From: Picocystis sp. L7 | Taxonomy: Eukaryota; Chlorophyta; Picocystophyceae; Picocystales; Picocystaceae | Assembly (NCBI GenBank): GCA_020975725.1 | Contig: QXJR01000029.1 | Span: forward strand, 434,001-498,000 | DNA: 64,000 nucleotides | Reading direction: 5' to 3' | Shown: piece by piece, positions 39,422 through 48,295 of the stretch | How the letters are laid out: each line of letters starts with the position of its first letter | How positions within the stretch are numbered: the first letter of the stretch is position 1 | The notes under the pieces: generated by a model | Database searches by the model: none | The model's input: only the letters and a program-made list of their open reading frames with translations | What the model was told of the DNA's origin: nothing | Program-made: the position numbers and the translations under genes

Positions 39422-40651
39422 CCTGTGCGTTTTTTGGTGCTGTGCATTCTAGGATAACTCCTCCCGATTTCTTTCCCTCTCGAAAAGGTGATCCGTGTCG
39501 GAGGGCTGATTCTGAATTCCTCTGTTTTCGTGAATTTCGGAAGCCCGATTGTGATCTATTGTAGACCCATATCTAAGGGTTGAACGCCGATAGGTTGATG
39601 TAAAAAGGTTGCTGCTATTGCGGGTGATTGTGGGTGCAAAAGAGTGTCGAGCTCGGTGTTTGGGTTCGTGAACCACAAAACACATGTTGCTGACGAGAAA
39701 AGCGGTGAAAGTCTAGCATAGGTAACCTATCTCACAAAGTACATTATGCATCGCGATCGTGTACCCGAGGCGGCTCGTTGGTTATAGTCGATAGGAACTT
39801 GAACTTAGGATTGCCCTTTTGCTCCCTTGTCAAGGCGATGAGTTGTTTGCATCGCCCCGGGCATAATGCCGTTGCGCGTTTGTTGGGTGGGCGAAGATTG
39901 GACTTGAGATCTTCACAGCCATGCTCTCGGCTATGGCTCACTCTTCAATCACGAAGTTACTCTGTTCCATAATTTGGTCGTGTTTGTCGAGAATCGAATG
40001 TTCTTCCGTCTCACCGTTTGGGCACTCCGGGGTGATAATAGCGGAATGATGCTTGTTTTCTTCTACGAAGGCTTTTCTCTGTGGATGCACTTATGCTCCT
40101 TGTGCCGAATCGATGCTATTGGAAATCGATGGAAAGAGACGGAGGCAGAGACCAGGGAGACGCGTTTGGTGTAGTGGGTCAAAAGGAACGTGCTTCCCAA
40201 CAAGTGTATATGGTGTGTTGTTCGTAGCGCACACGAGCCATCTTTTGCTTCGCAAGTCGGCGATCCACACGTCGCTAGTCGATCCGCATGATTCGCTCGA
40301 CGTCCACCGTCCATCTTGTTTCCACGGTTCCAACGCACCAATCCTTCCTTGTCCTCTCCATCGGACACGCGTGGATTGTGTACACCTAGTCCGCCTTGCA
40401 TCCATGGGGTCGTCTACACCACCCAGGTTGGCTCCCGTGATGGAGCCTTGTCGAGTCGGGCTGGAAGGGGACGGTCCATTGGGAAAGACTCGGTTCGCCA
40501 ACCGGGTCGCCCCGATCAAGCCCTCCCTTTGGAAAGGGAAGGCCAACCCACACGAACGGTCTCGCCCGGCCCAGATCGACTCGTGCTGGGCATCGCGTGC
40601 GCGGAAACGTCGGACTTGGGAAGGCGAAACGAGGCGAGTGCGGCGGTCGAA
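39422..40651. other. Spacer and promoter before the CBS-DCC gene
   Basis: AT-richer DNA (39,480-40,130) with only short, unrecognised frames, possibly old mobile-element debris. From 40,500 to 40,545 an inverted repeat CCCTTTGGAAAGGG belongs to the shared promoter motif class. Confidence 0.35.
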
Positions 40652-41842
40652 ATGCGCGTGGGAGGTGTTTTGCACGCGAAGAAGGCGATGGGAATGCCGG
40701 GAAAGGCACACGCGAGGCGAAAGGTGGTGCGGACGCACACCAGCAAAGCGCCGCGATGGGGATCCGTCTCCACGGACCAAGACATCGACCTAGACGAACC
40801 GTTCGCGTACGTGAGCGACCTCATGACCGAACTGGAGGTCGTGTCCGTGCGAGTAGACTGCTCGTTGCAAAAAGCCGCCTCCCTGTTCGACACCAAGCGC
40901 ATCAGTGGGATGCCAGTGGTCGACGAACAAGGAGTCTGTGTGGGCGTGCTCAGCAAGAAGGATCTACCTGGAGATCCATACGAAAGACAGAGGCTCTTCG
41001 ACAGCGGTGAGAAAATTGCAGACTACTTCACTAGCCCGGCCATCTGTGTCCGTGGGCACGCCCATGTTGTTGAAGCGGCCGCAATCATGCTCAAACACAA
41101 AGTGCATCGGTTGCCTGTGGTGGACAAGGATGGGAAACCAGTGGGAGTGATTAGCAGGAGCGATGTGTTCAAACCTCTGCTCAATGAAAAGGCTGCCCTC
41201 TTCAATGCCGCAGTCGTGCCAGAAGCCCAGGCCACGCAAAGGAACAAGGTGCCTGAAAAGGAACCCGTGGAAGGATCGGCAAAACAGGAGAACGGAACGG
41301 GAGAGAATAGCGAAGAGACGGGATACACTGTGGTCACACAAGGATCAGATTGGGAGGTCAAGTACCTCTATGACGGTGACTGCTCCATCTGCATGAACCT
41401 CGTGTCCATGCTGAAGAAAAGAGACAAGGGAAGGGGAAAGATCAAATTTATCAACATCGCGGATGTTGATTACAACCCTGACGAGAACATGTACATAGAG
41501 TTCGAAGAGGCCATGCAGACAATACATGTGATCACCAAAGACCAAGAGATCATCAAGGGCGCAGAGGCGTTGGGTGTCATGTACGACGCGGTTGGACTGG
41601 GTTGGGTGTCCACGCTGCAGAAGGTCCCTGGACTGCAGCAGCTAGGATCTGCAGCCTATGAGTTGATAGCCAAATTGAGACTTCCTATTGAAGGCAGATC
41701 AATGGATGCTTTGCTTGCAACGCGGCAAATTGAGAAGGCGGCGTCTGGCAAGGCGGGCTGTGTGAACCCAGACGATCCCTGTCGCAATCTTTATGATGAC
41801 GACGGGGATGAGGCTTTGTCCTCCTATGAAGAATTCTACTGA
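40652..41842 (+). CDS. CBS-pair + DCC (DUF393) thiol oxidoreductase-like protein, probably plastid
   Basis: 396 residues. The ATG at 40652 gives a basic, acid-poor N-terminus (about 1-35) like a plastid transit peptide; the frame is open further upstream. Two CBS motifs follow: VSDLMTELEVVSVRVD to ISGMPVVDEQGVCVGVLSKKD (about 55-110), and IADYFTSPAICV to VHRLPVVDKDGKPVGVISRSD (about 125-175). After an acidic linker comes a DCC/DUF393 domain at about 238-350, opening with YLYDGDCSICMNL, the DGxCxxC signature. DCC proteins are thioredoxin-fold, predicted disulfide oxidoreductases; CBS pairs bind adenosine nucleotides. A nucleotide-gated plastid redox protein is inferred. Confidence 0.85.
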   Translation: MRVGGVLHAKKAMGMPGKAHARRKVVRTHTSKAPRWGSVSTDQDIDLDEPFAYVSDLMTELEVVSVRVDCSLQKAASLFDTKRISGMPVVDEQGVCVGVLSKKDLPGDPYERQRLFDSGEKIADYFTSPAICVRGHAHVVEAAAIMLKHKVHRLPVVDKDGKPVGVISRSDVFKPLLNEKAALFNAAVVPEAQATQRNKVPEKEPVEGSAKQENGTGENSEETGYTVVTQGSDWEVKYLYDGDCSICMNLVSMLKKRDKGRGKIKFINIADVDYNPDENMYIEFEEAMQTIHVITKDQEIIKGAEALGVMYDAVGLGWVSTLQKVPGLQQLGSAAYELIAKLRLPIEGRSMDALLATRQIEKAASGKAGCVNPDDPCRNLYDDDGDEALSSYEEFY

Positions 41843-41949
41843 GAAGGCAACTTTCTAGGACGCGTTGTCGAAGACCTTCATTATATTGCTTTAATACAGT
41901 AAAGGAACATACTGTCTTGACCAAGAACGGTGCTCCACCTTGCTTCGTT

Positions 41950-43431
41950 TTATCCTGCCCACAGTGCGTCCGTCTCTTCCAGGAAAGCGCGGATCTCTCC
42001 GGCCACCCACTCGTGCTCTACTGTGGCAAGGGACTCCCCAAATGTATATCTGTTCACCCCCTCTACCAGCTCCACGCACGTTTGCGGGACCCCGTTGGTG
42101 ATGATCCTAACCTTCACATCTACCCTCGTGATATCGTCCGTTCTTCCTTCCACCACCTTGGTCCAACTTTTCCCAAGAGCCTCTGCGGTAAGAGACCACC
42201 GCTTTGGTGTCATCTCGAGTGTGGTTCGAATCAAAGCTCCACCAACGCTCTCTTTGGCCAATGTGTACCCTGCAAACCAAAAAGGCAAGGAGAACGCCGC
42301 GAACACGAAAGGGGCTCCGGCGGTCAGTGCAGAAAACGTCCAAAAAAAAGTGAAGGAATTCCATGCAACGGCAAACAGTCCAGTTCCAACGTTCTCCCCT
42401 TTCAGTCCGGCTGGAGGCATTTCTATCAGGAGGCGACCTGGGGTCCTCTTTAAAGCGCATTTGGTGCCTGCTGGTGGCCTCCGGGGCCCTGACTGCCGTA
42501 CACGGGTAGGCCATTGGCTCTCCATCGACCCACGCTTCTCGCTCCATGCAGGCTGTGATCTGGTAATGGCCGATTCCTGCCTTAGAATCCTCATCGCTTC
42601 CTCTGCATTCTGTATGCGGTCTTCTGGTACAGGTTCAAGCAGCCCTTCGAGCAGCAACGAGAGACGTGGGCCCACCACTACGTTGCTGAAATCAATCCTC
42701 AGGCGTTCTTGAGGAAAGGCAGATGGGGGCCGTCCTGACAGCAGAAAGAGCAGCGTTCCGCCCAGGGCATACAGGTCGGACGCCGGTGTCGCCACTCCCC
42801 GGAATTGCTCTGGTGCCATGTAACCGAATGTGCCTACGGTGGTGCTTCCGAATCCCTCTTCTGCAAACCGGACCACGTCCTGCACGGATCCAAAGTCCAC
42901 CAGGTACAATTTGCCACCCTTGACACCACCTTCTAAGATCAAGTTGGCTGGTTTGACGTCCCTGTGCACCACGGGGGGTCTCAACTCCCCGAGATAGGCC
43001 AGCACTTCCAATATTTCTTGTGCAATCCGCTCGATTTCTTTCTCTTCGGGTCTCCATCCCTCCTCCACTAGTTGTTGCAGGTTCTTCCCTTCCGCGAGTT
43101 CCTGTACAATGCAGAAGGTGACGTCCTCGGCGCTCTCTTCTTGGAAGGCGTCCACGTACTGTGGGATTCCCGGATGAGACAGGGATTGCAAAACCTTGGC
43201 TTCTCTCTGGAACCTGTCCAGCGCTTTCCATCCTTTCATGCGACGCATGGAGAGCATCTTCAGCGCCACCGCCACGTCGTTTCCTTCGACGTCTCGTGCG
43301 GCGTACGTCGTCGCGCTTCCTCCCAATCCCACCTCCTTCAGCAATTCGTAATGTCGGATTCGCCTTGGAGGTCCACCTTCTCGTCCAGAAGACGTGGCTG
43401 CGCATCGCAGGATCGACGCGTGCGTCGCCAT
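41950..43431 (-). CDS. Ser/Thr protein kinase with C-terminal membrane domain (cyanobacterial-like, plastid)
   Basis: 493 residues from the ATG at 43431. Complete kinase core: GLGGSATTYAAR (P-loop, about 35-46), VALKML (Lys58), VVHRDVKPANL (Asp158), LVDFGSVQD (Asp179), GTFGYMAPEQF. The HRDVKPAN plus DFGSVQ style is that of cyanobacterial and plastid kinases, not typical eukaryotic ones. After a proline/arginine linker, two adjacent hydrophobic helices (FTFFWTFSALTAGAPFVF, FSLPFWFAGYTLAK; about 370-410) precede a beta-rich C-terminal domain, a layout shared with cyanobacterial-type kinases in algae and plants. Thylakoid or envelope location is inferred; the substrate is unknown. Confidence 0.85.
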   Translation of the reverse strand: MATHASILRCAATSSGREGGPPRRIRHYELLKEVGLGGSATTYAARDVEGNDVAVALKMLSMRRMKGWKALDRFQREAKVLQSLSHPGIPQYVDAFQEESAEDVTFCIVQELAEGKNLQQLVEEGWRPEEKEIERIAQEILEVLAYLGELRPPVVHRDVKPANLILEGGVKGGKLYLVDFGSVQDVVRFAEEGFGSTTVGTFGYMAPEQFRGVATPASDLYALGGTLLFLLSGRPPSAFPQERLRIDFSNVVVGPRLSLLLEGLLEPVPEDRIQNAEEAMRILRQESAITRSQPAWSEKRGSMESQWPTRVRQSGPRRPPAGTKCALKRTPGRLLIEMPPAGLKGENVGTGLFAVAWNSFTFFWTFSALTAGAPFVFAAFSLPFWFAGYTLAKESVGGALIRTTLEMTPKRWSLTAEALGKSWTKVVEGRTDDITRVDVKVRIITNGVPQTCVELVEGVNRYTFGESLATVEHEWVAGEIRAFLEETDALWAG

Positions 43432-45318
43432 GCCGTCGCTTTCGTCGGTGTCGGAAACCAATCCCATCCCATCCCAAGACAGATGGTTCGAGCCCCACCC
43501 AACACAAACACAAACACGACACAACACCACAACACCACACAACACAAGGGGGGGGGACTCCCGGACACACACACAAGCCAAGCGATTCGAAGGAGGGAAC
43601 GCTCGTGCCCGCACCACGGAAGCGGCGAGGAATACAAACGGGCCATCGCGAAAGAGCGACACGCCGTCGCAAGAAGCGTTGTCATTGATGCAGTTTTGCA
43701 AACCGTGGCAGGGCGATGCAAGCCGGACATGTATGTTGTGGTTGCTGGGCAATGGCCAACTAAACGACCTCAAAAACTGTCTGAGGACACAATGGCTTTG
43801 AGGAAAGGAACAAAGCCAAGACACGTGGGGCCATTAAATGCTTCTGTCCAAATTTGGATGAATTCATCTCGCAGTGGAATCGCCAAGGGGTGGTTGGACG
43901 TTTGCACGATGGAAATCATCCGCATAACACATTGGAACAGCGGATTTCCTTCGCAAGCCAACAATCGAACTCGTTCGAGAAAGCGATGTTCTTGCCGTAG
44001 AGTCGCGTTGATCGATGGGCATTTAAACCTTTTCATACGGCTAGATTTCTTCAAATGGTTGTCATCGTGGACGAAAGACATGAAGGATGATCGCGCACCA
44101 CGTTAAAAGTACGATGTCTAGTTAAAACAATTCTCGTATACTTTTATATATCGATGTGGAGCGCTCGCATGCGGCTTGGTTGGTGGGATGCAACAATCTC
44201 AACCCATATGGTGGTTTTCACCATGGGATGAGATAGGAATCGCAAAGTGGAAATCAGGAGAAGCATGAGTGGTAGCCAAACGGACGCGGAAAGAGGCAAA
44301 GACTGCGTCAAGCTATACCAAGAGGTAGGAGGTGCATGGAACAAGCAACAAGCATCCATCGTTAAGAAGGGGGAGGAATCCTTGGTATTGCAATACCACA
44401 CACCCGGCCATAGCAATTGGGCCGGGGTCTCTACGTGGAATCCACTAAACTCATAGAGCGACTCTTTTGTTGTTCGTAAACACTAGAGATGTTCACCTAC
44501 ACTCGCCCAACGGTGCGAACGCGTGGATAAACTATTTCCTTAGATTGGACAACTGGAAAAAACGACGACTTTGGTTTCGGTGAACATGAAATGGATCTCA
44601 CCCTCAACTTGTTTAGACCGAAATCGAGAGCACCAATCAAACCGCCTTGGTTGGGTGCCTTCTCGTATGGCGGTAGCGTGAAGTTTGGCTGCATTTACAC
44701 ACGCGAAAGACGAGCCACCCCAACGGTCGTTCTATGGTAGAGCGAGGGGGGCAACTACTACACTTTGGCACACGTGCTGATTGCATATTTCCTGTGGAAC
44801 GACTCGTGCTTCCTTTTCCGATTACAAGTACTGCTTGAGTCGCATGGCCGGATGTTCAGAAGCACGTTGTGCTTCGGCGATGAATCGTGCACACACGGTG
44901 TCCTGTGATGGCCAGAACAAGAGTACGGTGCACATGGCTCGCAACCCGTGTTGAAAGCTTTCGTTCCTACGATTGCACATGGACGGCGATGATGCACTCT
45001 TCATGGGGACGGGTTCCAAGGAGGCTCCACATTCAAACGCCCGTGCACATGGGCGTCCTTGGATTGTGTGTCGGTTCACCACCTCGATCCTCCACACGAC
45101 GTCCGTTCCTTGCCATGACTTGTCATTCGGATCGATCCATCTTCCAATTCCATGGACGTCCGGCCTTTCCGCTCGTCTCGTATCTCTTTCTTCATTTACA
45201 ACACACCGATGTTCCTCTCGGTTGTGTCTTCCCACCCAAAAATCTCGCTTCCTTCCGCCAATCGCAGGCCTTCCCGCCAACTTTCGGGGGTGTCGATCTC
45301 TGCCACGTCGGATCAATC
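43432..45318. other. Kinase/PIG-Q intergenic region, possible decayed insert
   Basis: 1.9 kb. The kinase-proximal part (43,495-43,580) is a GT-rich simple tract on the sense strand plus nine G/C in a row. From 43,680 to 44,700 the DNA is AT-richer with short frames; a 103-codon minus-strand frame (43,770-44,081) is unrecognised. The region resembles old transposon debris in composition but gives no family motif. 44,850-45,318 is probably PIG-Q promoter and leader. Confidence 0.35.
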
Positions 45319-46938
45319 ATGGGTCATCTCGTCCTCATGCGACGTCTCGTGTTGCTGGACGAGTCGTTCGCGAAGGCTTTCCTGTGCAGCGATCGAAAAC
45401 AGGACGCACTGCGAGGATGGATCCTGGAACGTGAACAAGGACGTAGCCGAGAGGCTGTCGTCGTCGAACACGCAGCACCCAAGGTCGGCACAGTGTCGAG
45501 GCGATCCGCCGAAACAAAGGACGAACCCGACGTGTCGAATCGAGTCCAGCTGGTAGCCGACGAAGAAAGGTCGAGGTTCGAAGCAAAGCTAGATGGAGAA
45601 GAGGCCATGATTGTCCTCTTCGTGCGACCGACGCCGAAGTTGTTCTCAGGAACAAGCCCATTCTTTCGAACCTGCGCAGGAACGCACGAGCCTACGCTAT
45701 GCAGTTTGGAAGCTCTAGAATGCATCAATACGACCTGCTCAACAAGCGAAAGGGCAAGAGCGAGCACGCCTCTTCAACGAAAACAACAACATGGCTCGGC
45801 TTGTTGGTGGGTGGAAGGGTGGAGAGGAAGGCCGGACACGCGGGTTGGCGCGCGTGGGACGTGGATGCAGAGCTGCACGCGCGTTTTGAAGAATAGAAGC
45901 TACCTTGTTAGCAACCTAAACCGAAAGTGGATGACGGTGAAATCTTATGTTTGTGACGGCTACTCTAGCATGCAGCGTGGAGGAGCTCTTCCCAGCCCCT
46001 ACATGGAAAAAAGGTACGGATGGCTGTGCACTCTTGATGTCATGCTACAGGTCGTGTTGGATGGATACCTGGGGTTGCAAGTCGCACACACGTTATCCTC
46101 GTACACGGCTGTACTTGTTACAGGAGTACAGGAAGTGGGAGACAAAGCCCCAGCAACTTTCGCAGACTTCATGTACTGGATGATGAGGGAGCCAGGAGGA
46201 CTGAAGCTACACGAAGAAACTTCGCTCCTGTACGGGCATCTGTTTATCCAATCACTCTCATGGTGGTCATGGGCTATCGCCAAGATCCTGCCACTGCACA
46301 TGCAATCCTTGGTGTCGTTCTTGATAGCGACCCTCTGCATTGGAGGACTTTCCTCAGGGCTGGCCATTGCAAACGACGGTTTCGCCTTGTCTACTTGGAT
46401 TGTAGACAGGCTGCACTTTTGCCTTTCTTCGGTGTATGTGATTCAGCTTAGAGGGATCGCATGGGCCTGGCTCCTTGTTCGTGGGAAGCGGAGAAACAAA
46501 GTGGAAGGACGACCTGACACCGTAGTAGAGTACCTGCCCTTGGAGCACGTGATTGCAGGGGTGCTGATGTTGGCTCCCCTTGTGCTGATCCTGCCAACCA
46601 CCATTTTGTTTTATCTCTTTGCATGTCTTCTGAGCACAGCCGTGCACTTGATCAGAAAGGTGCTGCAGATTGTCAGCACATGCCTCCATTCATTTCCTAC
46701 AGTTGGCCTTGGGTTGTACCTGTTGTTTCCATGCTTCTATCCGGATGGCCTGCTGGTAGAGATAGTGCATCTACCTTTTAGCCAACCCCAGCAAGCCATC
46801 AGGATTGCAAGCACCACGAAGCCAGTTTCAAGGTGCTTCACAGAGCTCAAAGCCGCTTTGCGTTCACAGGGGAGTGATGCGTTTCAATCACCGCTCGCTA
46901 TTCTTGAGGGCATAGTTTGCGGGAGACGTGCTTGGTAG
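45319..46938 (+). CDS. PIGQ: PIG-Q/GPI1, GPI-GlcNAc transferase subunit
   Basis: 539 residues from the ATG at 45319 (frame open further upstream). The N-terminal 200 residues are poorly conserved, as in the family. The C-terminal half is hydrophobic: LQVVLDGYLGLQVAHTL, WWSWAIAKILPLHMQ, LVSFLIATLCIGGLSSGLA, and the family block YLPLEHVIAGVLMLAPLVLI, LPTTILFYLFACLL and CLHSFPTVGLGLYLLF. This matches the LLLGxxLFTxxxFLLPTxxVYY region of Gpi1/PIG-Q. The subunit stabilises the ER complex (with PIG-A, C, H, P, Y) that puts GlcNAc on phosphatidylinositol, the first step of GPI-anchor synthesis. It is convergent with the PI31 gene. Confidence 0.8.
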   Translation: MGHLVLMRRLVLLDESFAKAFLCSDRKQDALRGWILEREQGRSREAVVVEHAAPKVGTVSRRSAETKDEPDVSNRVQLVADEERSRFEAKLDGEEAMIVLFVRPTPKLFSGTSPFFRTCAGTHEPTLCSLEALECINTTCSTSERARASTPLQRKQQHGSACWWVEGWRGRPDTRVGARGTWMQSCTRVLKNRSYLVSNLNRKWMTVKSYVCDGYSSMQRGGALPSPYMEKRYGWLCTLDVMLQVVLDGYLGLQVAHTLSSYTAVLVTGVQEVGDKAPATFADFMYWMMREPGGLKLHEETSLLYGHLFIQSLSWWSWAIAKILPLHMQSLVSFLIATLCIGGLSSGLAIANDGFALSTWIVDRLHFCLSSVYVIQLRGIAWAWLLVRGKRRNKVEGRPDTVVEYLPLEHVIAGVLMLAPLVLILPTTILFYLFACLLSTAVHLIRKVLQIVSTCLHSFPTVGLGLYLLFPCFYPDGLLVEIVHLPFSQPQQAIRIASTTKPVSRCFTELKAALRSQGSDAFQSPLAILEGIVCGRRAW

Positions 46939-47007
46939 AAGCCAAATCGATGGATACGAGTAGCTGGCATGTCTCCCCCTGTTCTACACCGTTTCTTGAA
47001 CACATGT

Positions 47008-47013
47008 AATAAA
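47008..47013 (+). terminator. Possible polyadenylation signal of PIG-Q (TGTAATAAA)
   Basis: AATAAA overlapping TGTAA, 70 bp past the stop. TGTAA is the common signal in chlorophyte algae, so both types coincide here. Confidence 0.35.
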
Positions 47014-47082
47014 CGTCCAGCACAACGCTCCTGAGCAGATTGGGAGCAGATGTTGACACCCCTGGCTAGTATGACTTGTTTC

Positions 47083-48057
47083 CTACAAAAAGGGCGGCGT
47101 GCCCGACCCTCCCGGTCCGCCCTGTCCGTAAGGTCCACGACTTCGCGGTGGGAGCATGGAGCTTCCTCCGTCCTCTTCCGGTCCTGGCTGCATCATGTCT
47201 GGATGGGCCGGAGGCCGTCCCCGTCTCGGCGCAGAGGGCTGCCTTGTCAAGTCTCCAGGCAAGAAGCCTGGTATGCCAGGTGGTTGAACGGGGTCCCATC
47301 TGGCACCCGGCGGGCACGGTATGCCAGGCATCGGTGGTCGTTGTCGGGAGGGTTCTCTTTCGGTGTCGAAGATGGGATGGTCTGGGCCCACTTGCGAGCC
47401 TCCTCCGCCCACACCGTCGTATCCAGGCTGCATCCATGGGAATCGATCTGCATCTCCCACACGTGCAGGTGGAAAGGGCACTTCACCAGGTGGTGGTGGC
47501 ATCACCACTGGTTCTCTTTCCTCTCTTCCCATGGGTGCACCTCCCCCTCCCGCACCTCTCCTGGTCCTCTCTTCTTCGCGCAGTCCGCACATGATTCCTT
47601 CCAGCACTTCGTCGAGTTCTGCTGGCTGCCTGATGCCGATGTCCGTTCCAGGTGTATCTTGTGCGTGTTGGTTGGGTCGCAACACGACGCCGTGGGTTTC
47701 GGCACCGTCTCGAAGCCACGTGGCCTCGACACGCATGGTTTCTTCCCTCGTGGTGGCGCGCACACGCACGGATCCTTCTCCACCTTCCCTCTGGTACACG
47801 AACAGGTACTGTCCATCTTCGAGCTCGTTCCAGGCTCCGAACGCGCGTCTTTCGCGTTCGTCCACTTCGGTCACCGTCGTCGTCGGGTTCCTTTCCGCTC
47901 CCTCCACGGTCCCTTCCGCGGCGTTCCTTCCCGCTTCCCGCAGCCTCCATCCTGCGGCCAGCATCTTGGCGTGTATGGCCATCGCCACGCGGTCGCATGC
48001 GCCTCGAAACTCCGCATCCAGAAGCCGCATCACCGCCATCCACGTCGGCACGTCCAT
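47083..48057 (-). CDS. Proteasome inhibitor/regulator PI31 (PSMF1-like)
   Basis: 324 residues from the ATG at 48057. The N-terminal FP domain (about 1-120) includes FGAWNELEDGQYLFVYQ and later the RVEATWLRDG region, followed by a long Gly/Pro-rich tail. The tail contains the PI31 pattern PGIPCPPGARWDPVQPPGIP and ends with an Arg-Gly-Pro segment (HPDMMQPGPEEDGG), matching the GARFDPxGPxG...HPD motifs that contact the 20S proteasome. PI31 binds 20S particles and assists their transport or assembly. It is divergent from COG5 by 238 bp. Larger frames that extend this ORF upstream run antisense through COG5 and are not real. Confidence 0.8.
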   Translation of the reverse strand: MDVPTWMAVMRLLDAEFRGACDRVAMAIHAKMLAAGWRLREAGRNAAEGTVEGAERNPTTTVTEVDERERRAFGAWNELEDGQYLFVYQREGGEGSVRVRATTREETMRVEATWLRDGAETHGVVLRPNQHAQDTPGTDIGIRQPAELDEVLEGIMCGLREEERTRRGAGGGGAPMGREEREPVVMPPPPGEVPFPPARVGDADRFPWMQPGYDGVGGGGSQVGPDHPIFDTEREPSRQRPPMPGIPCPPGARWDPVQPPGIPGFLPGDLTRQPSAPRRGRPPAHPDMMQPGPEEDGGSSMLPPRSRGPYGQGGPGGSGTPPFL

Positions 48058-48295
48058 CTTCGTGTCGGAACCACAGGAATGGCCTCCCACGCCCAGATGG
48101 ACCGCACAAACACACGGTCCACAGGGTCTTTTCACGGTCTTTTCACGGTCCATGGGACGCGGTGGTGGACCGTGGAGGGACCGCGAATGGACCGTCGGAA
48201 AGACCGTGTGGACCGTGTGGGGAGAACAGGGGGGGGACGGCCATGGCCATGGCGAGGTCCGTTCCAATCGCGGATCTTCGACGCATTCGGAGGCG
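48058..48295. promoter_or_regulatory. Bidirectional PI31/COG5 promoter with GGACCGT cluster
   Basis: Between about 48,110 and 48,220 the heptamer GGACCGT or a one-base variant occurs about eight times: ACGGTC-type copies on the left half and GACCGT-type copies on the right, an approximate mirror about 48,155. The layout suits a two-way promoter bound by a dimeric factor. Confidence 0.5.

Noticed and set aside
43480-43505. GGTTCGAGCCC resembling a tRNA T-loop
   Set aside because: No matching acceptor stem, D-arm or anticodon arm in the neighbouring 80 bases; it lies in the kinase leader.
43680-44700. Second Fanzor-like or other transposon relic
   Set aside because: Composition is AT-rich and debris-like, but none of the zinc-ribbon or RuvC motifs seen at 12.7-13.4 kb could be found.
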